Source of the DNA: Thermoplasmata archaeon
Lineage (GTDB): Archaea; Thermoplasmatota; Thermoplasmata; Thermoplasmatales; Thermoplasmataceae
Reading direction: 5' to 3'
NCBI GenBank assembly: GCA_021835185.1
Contig: JAKBQO010000113.1
Coordinates: 1-5,265 of the forward strand
DNA: 5,265 nucleotides
Made by a program: the position numbers and the translations under genes
Shown: in pieces, positions 1 through 5,265 of the stretch
How positions within the stretch are numbered: position 1 is the first letter of the stretch
Layout: each line of letters opens with the position of its first letter
The notes under the pieces: model-generated
Told to the model about the DNA's origin: nothing
Seen by the model: the letters and a program-made list of their open reading frames with translations, nothing else
Database searches by the model: none

Positions 1-16
1 ACTACAGGTAGAAATA

Positions 17-946
17 ATGTTGCATGTCAGGGTAGATAAGGAAAATGGGCAGGAAACAATAAATAAATTAAGGGATTTAGATTTGATCAACAGGGAATAC
101 AAAATACTTAACGACGGAACATATGTATATATCCCTGTAAATACAAACAATATCGATTTTTATACCGTTGACATTGAAGGGGCTCCCTCGAACAGGATTG
201 AACCTGAAAAAGTTTCATTTTCTTATGATATAATAGGAAGCATTGCGATAATAAAAGGAAAAACTATAGAGGATGCAAAATACCTTTCCGATTTTCTTAA
301 AACCAGAAAAAATATTAAAACCATTTACCTGGATAAGGGAATAACGGGAGAGTTCAGGACAAGGCAATTAACACTGATTTATGGAGAACCTGTTTATAAA
401 ACCATTTACAGGGAAAATGGAATAAGGCTAATGGTGGATGTGTCAAAGGCATATTTTTCCCCGAGGCTGGCAAGTGAGAGGCTCAGGATTGCAAAGGAAG
501 TATCTGATGGAGAAAATATAGTAGATATGTTTGCCGGGATTGGGCCATTTTCCATACTCATTGCAAAAAACAGGGAAAGCAGCATCGTTGCTATGGATAA
601 AAACCAGAATGCAATTGATCTTTTACTGGAAAATTTAAAGCTGAACAGGCTAAGAGGAGAAATAACGCCTGTTGCTGGTGATTCAGGTGAGTTAATACAA
701 CAGTATGAAAATGTTGACCGGATTATAATGAACCTGCCACATGATGCCAGTGAATTTGTTGGCGTAGCTTATAAATCCCTGAAAATTGGTGGTTTAATTA
801 ACTATTATGAGATATGCGATTTGCCAACACTTGAGGGGAGGATGGAATCTTTCAGGGAAATGGGCCTTGAACTTGTATACAAAAGGGTAGTGCATGGATT
901 TTCTAAATATCAAAATATGTATTCTATGGAATTTAGAAAATTATAG
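17..946 (+). CDS. trm5: tRNA (guanine(37)-N1)-methyltransferase Trm5
   Basis: Transfers a methyl group from S-adenosylmethionine to N1 of G37, 3' of the anticodon, which prevents +1 frameshifting; a cytosolic enzyme. The 309-residue product shows the archaeal Trm5 plan: a small N-terminal D1 domain (about 1-65), a middle domain ending in GEFRTR (111-116), then FSPRLASER (147-155, with the family's conserved Glu at 154), the SAM-binding loop VDMFAGIGPF (169-178), acidic motif II near D194, and the NLP motif (239-241). From memory, Methanocaldococcus Trm5 is about 336 residues; the shortfall lies mainly between D1 and the middle domain. The reading frame is open to the left edge, but ATG 17 fits the family N-terminus (hydrophobic strand, then K-E-N-G-Q) and has an AGGT Shine-Dalgarno-like site at 6-9. 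Having an SD suggests an internal operon position, but upstream is not visible. Assignment is firm from the motifs. Confidence 0.95.
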   Translation: MLHVRVDKENGQETINKLRDLDLINREYKILNDGTYVYIPVNTNNIDFYTVDIEGAPSNRIEPEKVSFSYDIIGSIAIIKGKTIEDAKYLSDFLKTRKNIKTIYLDKGITGEFRTRQLTLIYGEPVYKTIYRENGIRLMVDVSKAYFSPRLASERLRIAKEVSDGENIVDMFAGIGPFSILIAKNRESSIVAMDKNQNAIDLLLENLKLNRLRGEITPVAGDSGELIQQYENVDRIIMNLPHDASEFVGVAYKSLKIGGLINYYEICDLPTLEGRMESFREMGLELVYKRVVHGFSKYQNMYSMEFRKL

Positions 947-947
947 T

Positions 948-972
948 GGTCTTTGATAGACAGCAAAGATCC
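948..972 (+). other. Weak stem-loop just after trm5
   Basis: Two bases after the trm5 stop, TCTTTG (950-955) can pair with CAAAGA (964-969) across an 8-base loop. GG (948-949) can add two pairs with CC (971-972) if T970 is bulged. No T-run follows, so this is not a convincing archaeal terminator; it may be a 3'-end processing structure or chance. The rest of 947-1046 shows no gene or repeat that I can support. Confidence 0.25.
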
Positions 973-1046
973 TACGCAATAAATCCTGAACCTGCATATA
1001 ACCGGAGGCCACAACGAAAATTTAAAATCCAGAATCATAATTGAAA

Positions 1047-1388
1047 CTACATAGTTCTGTCAATGGAATCCAGAAAACATATGACACCCTTTCTTATATC
1101 CTGCCCTTTTTCTGTTAGTTCATATGTTACAACTTCTTTTCTACACCTTTTTACAATTCCAGCATCTGTAAGCTCTTTCAACCGTCTGGCTATAATTGTT
1201 CTATTTGAACCTGGAATTGAATTATAAATATCGTTAAAGTTCTTCCTTGTGTTATTGTTTCCTATCACGCCCAGAATAAATAATGTATAGCGTTTTCCCA
1301 GCAAATCGAATACAGGCAATGAAGTATCAATACAGATAGTTTTTTCATTATCATATATCATGCATGCTTCAGCTCTTGAATTTTTCAT
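1047..1388 (-). CDS. HxlR-family winged-helix regulator, probable mer regulator
   Basis: A 113-residue DNA-binding protein of the HxlR (DUF24) type. The family pattern is clear: LPVFDLLGKRYTLFIL (24-39) matches the first helices, FNDIYNSIPGSNRTIIARRLKEL (51-73) is the helix-turn-helix with the typical I-P-G before the recognition helix, DAGIVKR (75-81) leads into the wing, and YELTEKG (89-95) is the closing strand. HxlR proteins bind as dimers, and many sense oxidants or electrophiles through cysteine. This one lacks the usual Cys-Pro start but has four cysteines (9, 19, 82, 104). It is transcribed divergently from the mercury genes, 89 bp away, so control of them and of itself is the natural inference; binding of Hg(II) is not shown. 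Met10 is an alternative start, but the TATA box placed for a leaderless transcript supports Met1. It is not a MerR- or ArsR-type mer regulator by sequence. Confidence 0.85.
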   Translation of the reverse strand: MKNSRAEACMIYDNEKTICIDTSLPVFDLLGKRYTLFILGVIGNNNTRKNFNDIYNSIPGSNRTIIARRLKELTDAGIVKRCRKEVVTYELTEKGQDIRKGVICFLDSIDRTM

Positions 1389-1403
1389 AATATTACAATA
1401 TTA
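1388..1403. promoter_or_regulatory. Palindrome at the regulator start, candidate operator
   Basis: A perfect inverted repeat of two 7-base arms, TAATATT and AATATTA, around a 2-base centre. It ends on the A of the regulator's start codon and lies between the TATA box and the predicted start of transcription, where a bound dimer would block initiation. The role is inferred; short AT palindromes also arise by chance in such AT-rich DNA. Confidence 0.45.
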
Positions 1404-1406
1404 ATA

Positions 1407-1416
1407 CCTATAAATC
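1407..1416 (-). promoter_or_regulatory. TATA box of the regulator gene
   Basis: Read on the minus strand this is GATTTATAGG. Its centre is about 24 bases before the start codon, so with the usual archaeal TATA-to-start distance the transcript would begin at or next to the ATG (leaderless). No Shine-Dalgarno precedes that ATG, which agrees. Confidence 0.6.
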
Positions 1417-1448
1417 TTTAACCAAAGTCAAGTTTTTGTTACTTAATG

Positions 1449-1459
1449 GGTTTAATAGG
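1449..1459 (+). promoter_or_regulatory. TATA box of the merP-merA operon
   Basis: GGTTTAATAGG on the plus strand, centred about 25 bases before the ATG at 1478, giving a leaderless transcript. The TAGG at its end is exactly 18 bases from the ATG, the same spacing as in the facing regulator promoter. No Shine-Dalgarno is visible between it and the ATG. Confidence 0.6.
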
Positions 1460-1467
1460 AATATGTA

Positions 1468-1479
1468 ATAATATATTAT
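1468..1479. promoter_or_regulatory. Palindrome at the merP start, candidate operator
   Basis: A 12-base perfect palindrome, ATAATATATTAT, overlapping the start codon of the HMA gene. Its core TAATATATTA ends on the A of the ATG, just as the palindrome in the regulator promoter does. Shared position and half-site (TAATAT) suggest that one regulator may bind both. Low complexity makes chance a real alternative. Confidence 0.4.
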
Positions 1480-1708
1480 GGCAAAGACAGTTGAATTAAA
1501 AGTATATGGAATGACATGCGATGATTGTGTGAGGCACGTAAGCGGTGGGCTAAAGCAGGCGGAAGGCGTTACTGATGTTTCTGTTTCCCTCAAAGACGGA
1601 ATGGCAGTCGTTAAGGCCATGGATACTGTTGATCCGGAGAACCTATTAAAGCTGGATGTTTTCAAAGGCCAGTATAAAGCACAGTTAAAAAGTGTTAAAA
1701 ATGAGTGA
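1478..1708 (+). CDS. merP: Stand-alone HMA-domain mercury chaperone (NmerA/MerP-like)
   Basis: A 76-residue single-domain HMA protein with the metal-binding loop GMTCDDC (11-17; ligands C14 and C17) and the beta-alpha-beta-beta-alpha-beta pattern, ending in YKAQL (66-70). It lacks a signal peptide or membrane segment, so it should work in the cytoplasm, unlike bacterial MerP, which is periplasmic. Its C-terminal part resembles the N-terminal domain (NmerA) that is fused to many bacterial MerA proteins; here that domain is a separate gene overlapping merA by 8 bp, in a different frame. The likely role is to take up Hg(II) and hand it to the catalytic cysteines of MerA. It is first in the operon, with a leaderless-type start at 1478. 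A general copper chaperone (CopZ-like) is the main alternative; the merA neighbour argues for mercury. The symbol follows common naming and does not imply periplasmic function. Confidence 0.85.
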   Translation: MAKTVELKVYGMTCDDCVRHVSGGLKQAEGVTDVSVSLKDGMAVVKAMDTVDPENLLKLDVFKGQYKAQLKSVKNE

Positions 1709-3083
1709 ATACGATCTGGCAATTATAGGTTGGGGAGCAGCTGGTTTTGCCGCCGCCATTAAGGCTAGTGAACTAACCTCTAACCAGATGAAAATAGCTT
1801 TAATCGGCACTGGACCAATAGGGGGGACATGCGTAAACGTTGGATGTGTCCCATCTAAATTTTTAATAGAAGCTTCTAAGAATTATAAGGAGGCAACTAA
1901 GCCATCATACCGTGGAATAACAGCAAATGCAAATATTAACTTTTCAGAATTTATGGAATCGTTGAATGATTTTGTTTCCACTGAGAGGAATACCAAATAT
2001 GCAGATGTAATAAAAAATTTCGAAAATATAGATATGTATGAGGGGATGGCAAAATTTATTGATAATAATACAGTGGCCGTAAACAATAAAGATATAAAAG
2101 CACTTAATTTCATTATTTCGACCGGATCAAGAACATTAATTCCAGAAATTAAAGGGCTTACAGATTATTACACAAGTGACACAATCTGGAATATGAGAGA
2201 ACTTCCAGGGAAAATAGCTGTATTAGGTTCGGGTGAAGTAGCCCTTGAACTGTCATATGCCTTCTCAAACTTTGGCACTGAAGTCCATATTTTTAACAGG
2301 TCCAATAGAATATTGAAAGGATTTGATGAAGATATTAATAATCACCTGATAAACGCTTTAAAGACTAACGGGATAATCTTTCACCTTGGGCAGAATTTTC
2401 AGGAAATTATAAATAAAAATGGCAAAAAAAGCATAGTTACAGAGGCGGGAACATTTGACAACTTTGATAGCTTGCTTGTTGCCACAGGAAGGGTGCCACA
2501 AATAGACAAATTAAACTTAAAAGCTGCTGGGATTTCAACCGATAATGGTATTGTTGTTGATGATAGCCTTAAAACCACAAATCCAATTATATATGCAGCT
2601 GGAGACTGCATAAGGCAATCATTAAAACTGGAAACACTCGCTGGAAAAGAAGGCGTTATCGCAGTTGAAAACATGCTTGGTGGGAGTAGAACAATCAATA
2701 TGCATGAAGTGCCATGGGTAGTTTTCACTGAACCAAATGTTGCATCGGTTGGATATACAGAGGCAGAACTGAAGTCGAAAAATATAGAATATGATGTGAG
2801 AACCGTGGAATTAAAAAATGTCGTAAAAGCCAACATCCTGAATAGTTATGACGGTATTGCTAAGGTCATATCTGGAAAGGATAAGAAAATTCTCGGAGTT
2901 CATGTTGTGGCACCTATGGCCGCAGAATTTATAATTGAGGGAGTATACCTTATTCAAAATGGGTTAACCTACGACAACCTCATAAATGCTATGCATGTAT
3001 TTCCTACTGTAGCAGAATCTATCAAAATCGGTGGACAGGCTTTCATAAGGGATATATCAAAGATGAGCTGCTGTATGGACTAA
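1701..3083 (+). CDS. merA: Mercuric reductase MerA
   Basis: Flavin-dependent NAD(P)H:Hg(II) oxidoreductase that reduces Hg(II) to volatile Hg(0) in the cytoplasm. From the ATG at 1701 it has 460 residues: FAD-binding GWGAAG (10-15), redox-active GGTCVNVGCVPSK (41-53; C44 and C49), NAD(P)H-binding GSGEVALE (176-183), the second FAD motif YAAGDC (298-303), a dimerisation domain (about 337-460), and the vicinal C457-C458 three residues from the end that separates MerA from lipoamide dehydrogenase. Y100 sits where catalytic MerAs have an active-site Tyr; the second such Tyr is replaced by F434. The frame opens with GTG 1692, but ATG 1701 is preferred: it begins directly at the flavin domain. No Shine-Dalgarno is seen, and the 8-bp overlap with the upstream gene suggests translational coupling. 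There is no fused NmerA domain. Identity is secure; the NADPH preference is only inferred from family. Confidence 0.96.
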   Translation: MSEYDLAIIGWGAAGFAAAIKASELTSNQMKIALIGTGPIGGTCVNVGCVPSKFLIEASKNYKEATKPSYRGITANANINFSEFMESLNDFVSTERNTKYADVIKNFENIDMYEGMAKFIDNNTVAVNNKDIKALNFIISTGSRTLIPEIKGLTDYYTSDTIWNMRELPGKIAVLGSGEVALELSYAFSNFGTEVHIFNRSNRILKGFDEDINNHLINALKTNGIIFHLGQNFQEIINKNGKKSIVTEAGTFDNFDSLLVATGRVPQIDKLNLKAAGISTDNGIVVDDSLKTTNPIIYAAGDCIRQSLKLETLAGKEGVIAVENMLGGSRTINMHEVPWVVFTEPNVASVGYTEAELKSKNIEYDVRTVELKNVVKANILNSYDGIAKVISGKDKKILGVHVVAPMAAEFIIEGVYLIQNGLTYDNLINAMHVFPTVAESIKIGGQAFIRDISKMSCCMD

Positions 3084-3139
3084 TATCATTAATATAAATA
3101 ATTGATACAATATTTTGGCGAAATATATAGCATATGATA

Positions 3140-3146
3140 TTTTTTT
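3140..3146 (+). terminator. T-tract terminator after merA
   Basis: A run of seven T on the plus strand, 57 bases past the merA stop, with a further T5 at 3170-3174. Archaeal polymerase terminates at such T-tracts without needing a hairpin, so this is a plausible end of the mer transcript. Confidence 0.5.
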
Positions 3147-3177
3147 ACTAAATTTGATATTGTTATAAATTTTTAAT

Positions 3178-3198
3178 TGTAATTAAAATAAAATTACA
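3178..3198. repeat. Inverted repeat upstream of uppS
   Basis: TGTAATT (3178-3184) and AATTACA (3192-3198) form perfect 7-base arms around an AT-only 7-base centre. It lies about 28 bases upstream of the uppS TATA box and could be a regulator site or a hairpin; nothing else supports a role. Confidence 0.3.
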
Positions 3199-3225
3199 TG
3201 GAGCTATCACACGTACCCAAAAAAA

Positions 3226-3237
3226 TATAAATATATA
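3226..3237 (+). promoter_or_regulatory. TATA box of the uppS-tiaS operon
   Basis: TATAAATATATA, preceded by an A-rich element resembling an archaeal BRE. Its left part is centred about 29 bases before the uppS ATG, so the transcript should have almost no leader. No Shine-Dalgarno precedes that ATG. Confidence 0.6.
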
Positions 3238-3258
3238 CTTTATAATCATTATAAACAG

Positions 3259-4035
3259 ATGAGTATAGCCCACAAGATAGGAGATATTGCCTCAGGCGTT
3301 TACGAACAGGCTTTAATGGAAGAGATCAAGAAAGCCGATGTCCCCCTCCATCTAGGTATTATTACGGATGGAAACAGGAGATATGCCAGAGAAGCAGGGC
3401 TCACTCCTAATGAAGGCCATGTGAGAGGCAAGGATAAGCTGGAGGAAGTTCTGGACTGGGCAATGGAAGTAGGAATTAGAATAGTTACAGTTTATGGCTT
3501 TTCCAGTGAAAATTTTAAACGCGATCCTCAGGAGGTAAATTTTCTATTTGATTTAATCAACGATTCACTCCGCGGTCTCCTAAAAGATGACAGGATATTC
3601 AAAAATCAGATAAGGGTGCGTATTATTGGGGATTTCACAGGGCTTCCAGAATACCTTGTAAATACTATCCATGAAGTTGAAAAAATAACAGCAGGGTTTA
3701 AAAAATTTAAGTTTAATATTGCAATTGGCTATGGAGGAAGGCAGGAAATCATAGACGCTGTAAAGAATATAGCAGCCGATGTTGTTTCAAAAAAGTTAAA
3801 AATTGAGGAAATCGATGAGAAATTATTCCGGAACTACCTCTATGATAATACATTAACAGACCCTGACCTTATTTTAAGGACCAGCGGCGAGGAGAGGATT
3901 TCCAACTTCCTCCTGTGGCAGTCTGCTTATTCCGAACTGTATTTTTCCGATGTGAACTGGCCAGATCTAAAAAAACTGGACTTTTTGAGGGCGATATATT
4001 CCTATCAGTCAAGAAAAAGGAGGTATGGAAAATAA
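3259..4035 (+). CDS. uppS: Cis-prenyltransferase (polyprenyl diphosphate synthase)
   Basis: Adds isopentenyl diphosphate units in cis to an allylic primer, probably geranylgeranyl diphosphate in archaea, to make the long polyprenyl diphosphate that becomes the dolichyl-type carrier for protein and surface glycosylation. The 258 residues contain all cis-prenyltransferase signatures: HLGIITDGNRRYA (31-43; D37 matches the catalytic Asp of the bacterial enzyme), GHVRG (53-57), YGFSSENFKR (79-88), IGYGGRQEI (156-164), and DPDLILRTSGEERISNFLLW (201-220) leading to YSELYF (224-229). Length is normal for the family. Thr36 replaces the Met usual in bacteria before DGN. The start follows from the leaderless promoter and the absence of any SD. 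It is first in a two-gene operon, ending in a TAATG overlap with tiaS. Product chain length cannot be read from sequence. Confidence 0.95.
   Translation: MSIAHKIGDIASGVYEQALMEEIKKADVPLHLGIITDGNRRYAREAGLTPNEGHVRGKDKLEEVLDWAMEVGIRIVTVYGFSSENFKRDPQEVNFLFDLINDSLRGLLKDDRIFKNQIRVRIIGDFTGLPEYLVNTIHEVEKITAGFKKFKFNIAIGYGGRQEIIDAVKNIAADVVSKKLKIEEIDEKLFRNYLYDNTLTDPDLILRTSGEERISNFLLWQSAYSELYFSDVNWPDLKKLDFLRAIYSYQSRKRRYGK
4019..4024 (+). promoter_or_regulatory. Strong Shine-Dalgarno for tiaS, inside uppS
   Basis: GGAGGT, a near-ideal match to the archaeal 16S rRNA 3' end, ends 10 bases before the ATG at 4035. It decides the tiaS start, since the frame is open back to 3915. It contrasts with the SD-less first genes of both operons here. 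Confidence 0.8.
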
Positions 4036-5249
4036 TGTATGTTGCAATTGATGACACAGATAGCCAGGATAAGATGTGTACTACCTACCTTATCTACGAA
4101 ATAATTGCCAGAAGCAAATACGATATTATAGGAAACCCGGAACTCGTCAGGCTCAACCCGAATATAGGGTATAAAACGAGGGGGAATGGAGCACTTAATA
4201 TCAATCTTGGAAAAGGTTCAGGAAATACATCTATTATAGGAAAAGTAAATGGCGAATTTATTAAATCCTATGAAAAAGTTTCCGGAGAACCGGATGAACA
4301 TGAATTGATGGACTTTATTTCTTCAATTGTAGAAGATTTTTATGTAAAAGACGATGATAAAACTAATCCTGGAATAGTAATATCAAGTGATAGATTTCAC
4401 CCTGGACTTTACGGAAAAGCCCTTCAGGACGATATAAGTATAGAATTTATAGAAAATTATCTTTCCGGGAGGGCAATTTACAGGAAAATAAAAACAGGGC
4501 ATGGCATTATAGGGTCCTCTGCTTCCCTTGCATGGCCTGGAAAAAGGTATACCTATGAACTGCTAGACTACAGATATCCAAATTACGGGGATATAGCATA
4601 TGGAGAAAAAATTGATATTTCCTCGATTCCGGAGAGTTTTTATTCAACGTTCAACAATATTGACATTAAAAACAAATACCCTGCAATATTCCCGAAGCCA
4701 AAGACACCGGTGATATTCGGGGTCAGGGGAGTCGATAAAAATGACCTCATAACAATATATGATAGAATCCAGGAAAAGCATAATATTGATGATCAGGGCT
4801 ATATTATATACAAAACAAACCAGGGCACGGATGACCACATAATGCCTGAACCGGATTATCTTTCCAACATGGGCTCATATTCCCTTACCGGCATAGTAGC
4901 CGGGGAGCCCTATACAATAGAAGGCGGGCACAGCTTTGTAAATTTCAAATATAAGAATGAGGAAATAAAACTGGCTGCCTTTGAGCCTACAAAAGAATTC
5001 AGGAAAGTATTGATGTCGTTGATACCGGGTGATATTGTAAGCGCCTATGGTTCATATGCCAAGGGAACTATAAAACTTGAGAAACTTCGCGTAATAAAGA
5101 AAGCCAGGCTATATAGAAAAGAACCTCCAGTATGCCCGGAGTGCCGTGTTAAAACCAGGTCCAAAGGCCAGATGGATTACAGATGCCCGGTATGCAAAAA
5201 GCGATATAACCGCCTATCGAATCCTGGTCGAAAAGCGCATTGTCCCTGA
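4035..5249 (+). CDS. tiaS: tRNA(Ile2) 2-agmatinylcytidine synthetase TiaS, 3' end doubtful
   Basis: Uses ATP and agmatine to convert C34 of tRNA-Ile2 to agmatidine, so that the tRNA reads AUA. From ATG 4035 the product has 404 residues: IDDTDS (5-10) and MCTTYL (14-19; T16 corresponds to the autophosphorylated Thr of the Archaeoglobus enzyme), GYKTRGNGA (45-53), the GHGIIGSSASLAW region (155-167), YKTNQGTDDH (259-268), an OB-fold (about 283-355), and a zinc ribbon C367-C370/C384-C387. The start is fixed by the strong SD and by the family N-terminus; it overlaps the uppS stop (TAATG). The C-terminus is odd: after the zinc ribbon the frame runs into a short unfamiliar tail and stops, lacking the conserved region ending in the Arg-rich RRHL segment of TiaS. 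The +1 frame from about 5197 stays open to the window edge and looks TiaS-like. Family assignment is firm; the stop at 5247 is doubtful. Confidence 0.93.
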   Translation: MYVAIDDTDSQDKMCTTYLIYEIIARSKYDIIGNPELVRLNPNIGYKTRGNGALNINLGKGSGNTSIIGKVNGEFIKSYEKVSGEPDEHELMDFISSIVEDFYVKDDDKTNPGIVISSDRFHPGLYGKALQDDISIEFIENYLSGRAIYRKIKTGHGIIGSSASLAWPGKRYTYELLDYRYPNYGDIAYGEKIDISSIPESFYSTFNNIDIKNKYPAIFPKPKTPVIFGVRGVDKNDLITIYDRIQEKHNIDDQGYIIYKTNQGTDDHIMPEPDYLSNMGSYSLTGIVAGEPYTIEGGHSFVNFKYKNEEIKLAAFEPTKEFRKVLMSLIPGDIVSAYGSYAKGTIKLEKLRVIKKARLYRKEPPVCPECRVKTRSKGQMDYRCPVCKKRYNRLSNPGRKAHCP

Positions 5250-5265
5250 AGAGATCCGCATGGAT

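Noticed and set aside
1692..1700. GTG at 1692 as the merA start
   Set aside because: It would add only three residues before an ATG that already sits at the normal start of the flavin domain, and no SD favours it.
1408..1722. Open frame on the minus strand across the divergent promoters and the HMA gene
   Set aside because: It is antisense to a well-supported HMA gene and to two promoters, and its product resembles no family I recognise.
1883..2113. Open frame on the minus strand inside merA
   Set aside because: It lies entirely antisense to a full-length MerA with intact motifs; its hydrophobic look is a by-product of AT-rich antisense codons.
2399..2836. Open frame of 145 residues on the minus strand inside merA
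   Set aside because: Antisense shadow of merA with no promoter, SD or recognisable domain.
3915..4034. Upstream extension of tiaS within uppS
   Set aside because: The frame is open, but this stretch encodes no TiaS-like sequence; the strong SD and family N-terminus place the start at 4035.
3869..4057. Open frame on the minus strand across the uppS-tiaS junction
   Set aside because: Antisense to the conserved UppS C-terminus and the tiaS start; no signals of its own.
4644..4838. Open frame on the minus strand inside tiaS
   Set aside because: Antisense to conserved TiaS sequence, with no supporting signals.
1..5265. tRNA genes, CRISPR arrays, insertion sequences or attachment sites
   Set aside because: No cloverleaf sequence, regularly spaced repeats, transposase or terminal inverted repeats were found on reading both strands.

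Overview
The window looks like chromosomal DNA from an AT-rich archaeon, most likely of the Thermoplasmatales (Ferroplasma, Acidiplasma, Picrophilus or Cuniculiplasma type). Evidence: an archaeal Trm5 and an archaea-specific TiaS, a cis-prenyltransferase of the archaeal length and motif style, TATA-box promoters sited so that transcripts start at or next to the ATG (leaderless), and heavy use of ATA and AGG/AGA codons. The genus is an inference; no rRNA or other marker is present.

Layout. (1) 17-946, plus strand: trm5, the m1G37 tRNA methyltransferase. (2) 947-1046: short gap with only a weak stem-loop. (3) 1047-3083: a compact, divergently transcribed mercury-resistance cassette. On the minus strand (1047-1388) is a small HxlR-type winged-helix regulator. 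On the plus strand are a 76-residue cytoplasmic HMA metallochaperone (1478-1708) and mercuric reductase merA (best start 1701, ending 3083), overlapping by 8 bp. The 89-bp divergent region holds two facing promoters with the same TAGG-N18-ATG spacing, each with an AT-rich palindrome ending at the A of the start codon. (4) 3084-3258: gap with a T7 tract behind merA, an inverted repeat and the promoter for the next operon. (5) 3259-5249, plus strand: uppS (cis-prenyltransferase) and tiaS (tRNA-Ile2 agmatinylcytidine synthetase), joined by a TAATG stop/start overlap with a strong Shine-Dalgarno inside uppS.

How they fit. The flanks are housekeeping: Trm5 and TiaS modify tRNA anticodon-loop positions 37 and 34, and UppS makes the polyprenyl carrier for glycan transfer. 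The mer cassette sits between them as an accessory unit: the HMA protein would hand Hg(II) to MerA, which reduces it to volatile Hg(0), with the HxlR-like protein as probable local regulator. No mercury transporter, MerB or MerR-family gene is present.

Points most worth a second look: the HxlR-family protein as a candidate mercury sensor with its paired palindromes; the NmerA-like domain encoded as a separate gene; and the 3' end of tiaS, where the reading frame stops before the usual family C-terminus while the +1 frame continues with TiaS-like residues to the window edge, suggesting a frameshift or a one-base sequence error.
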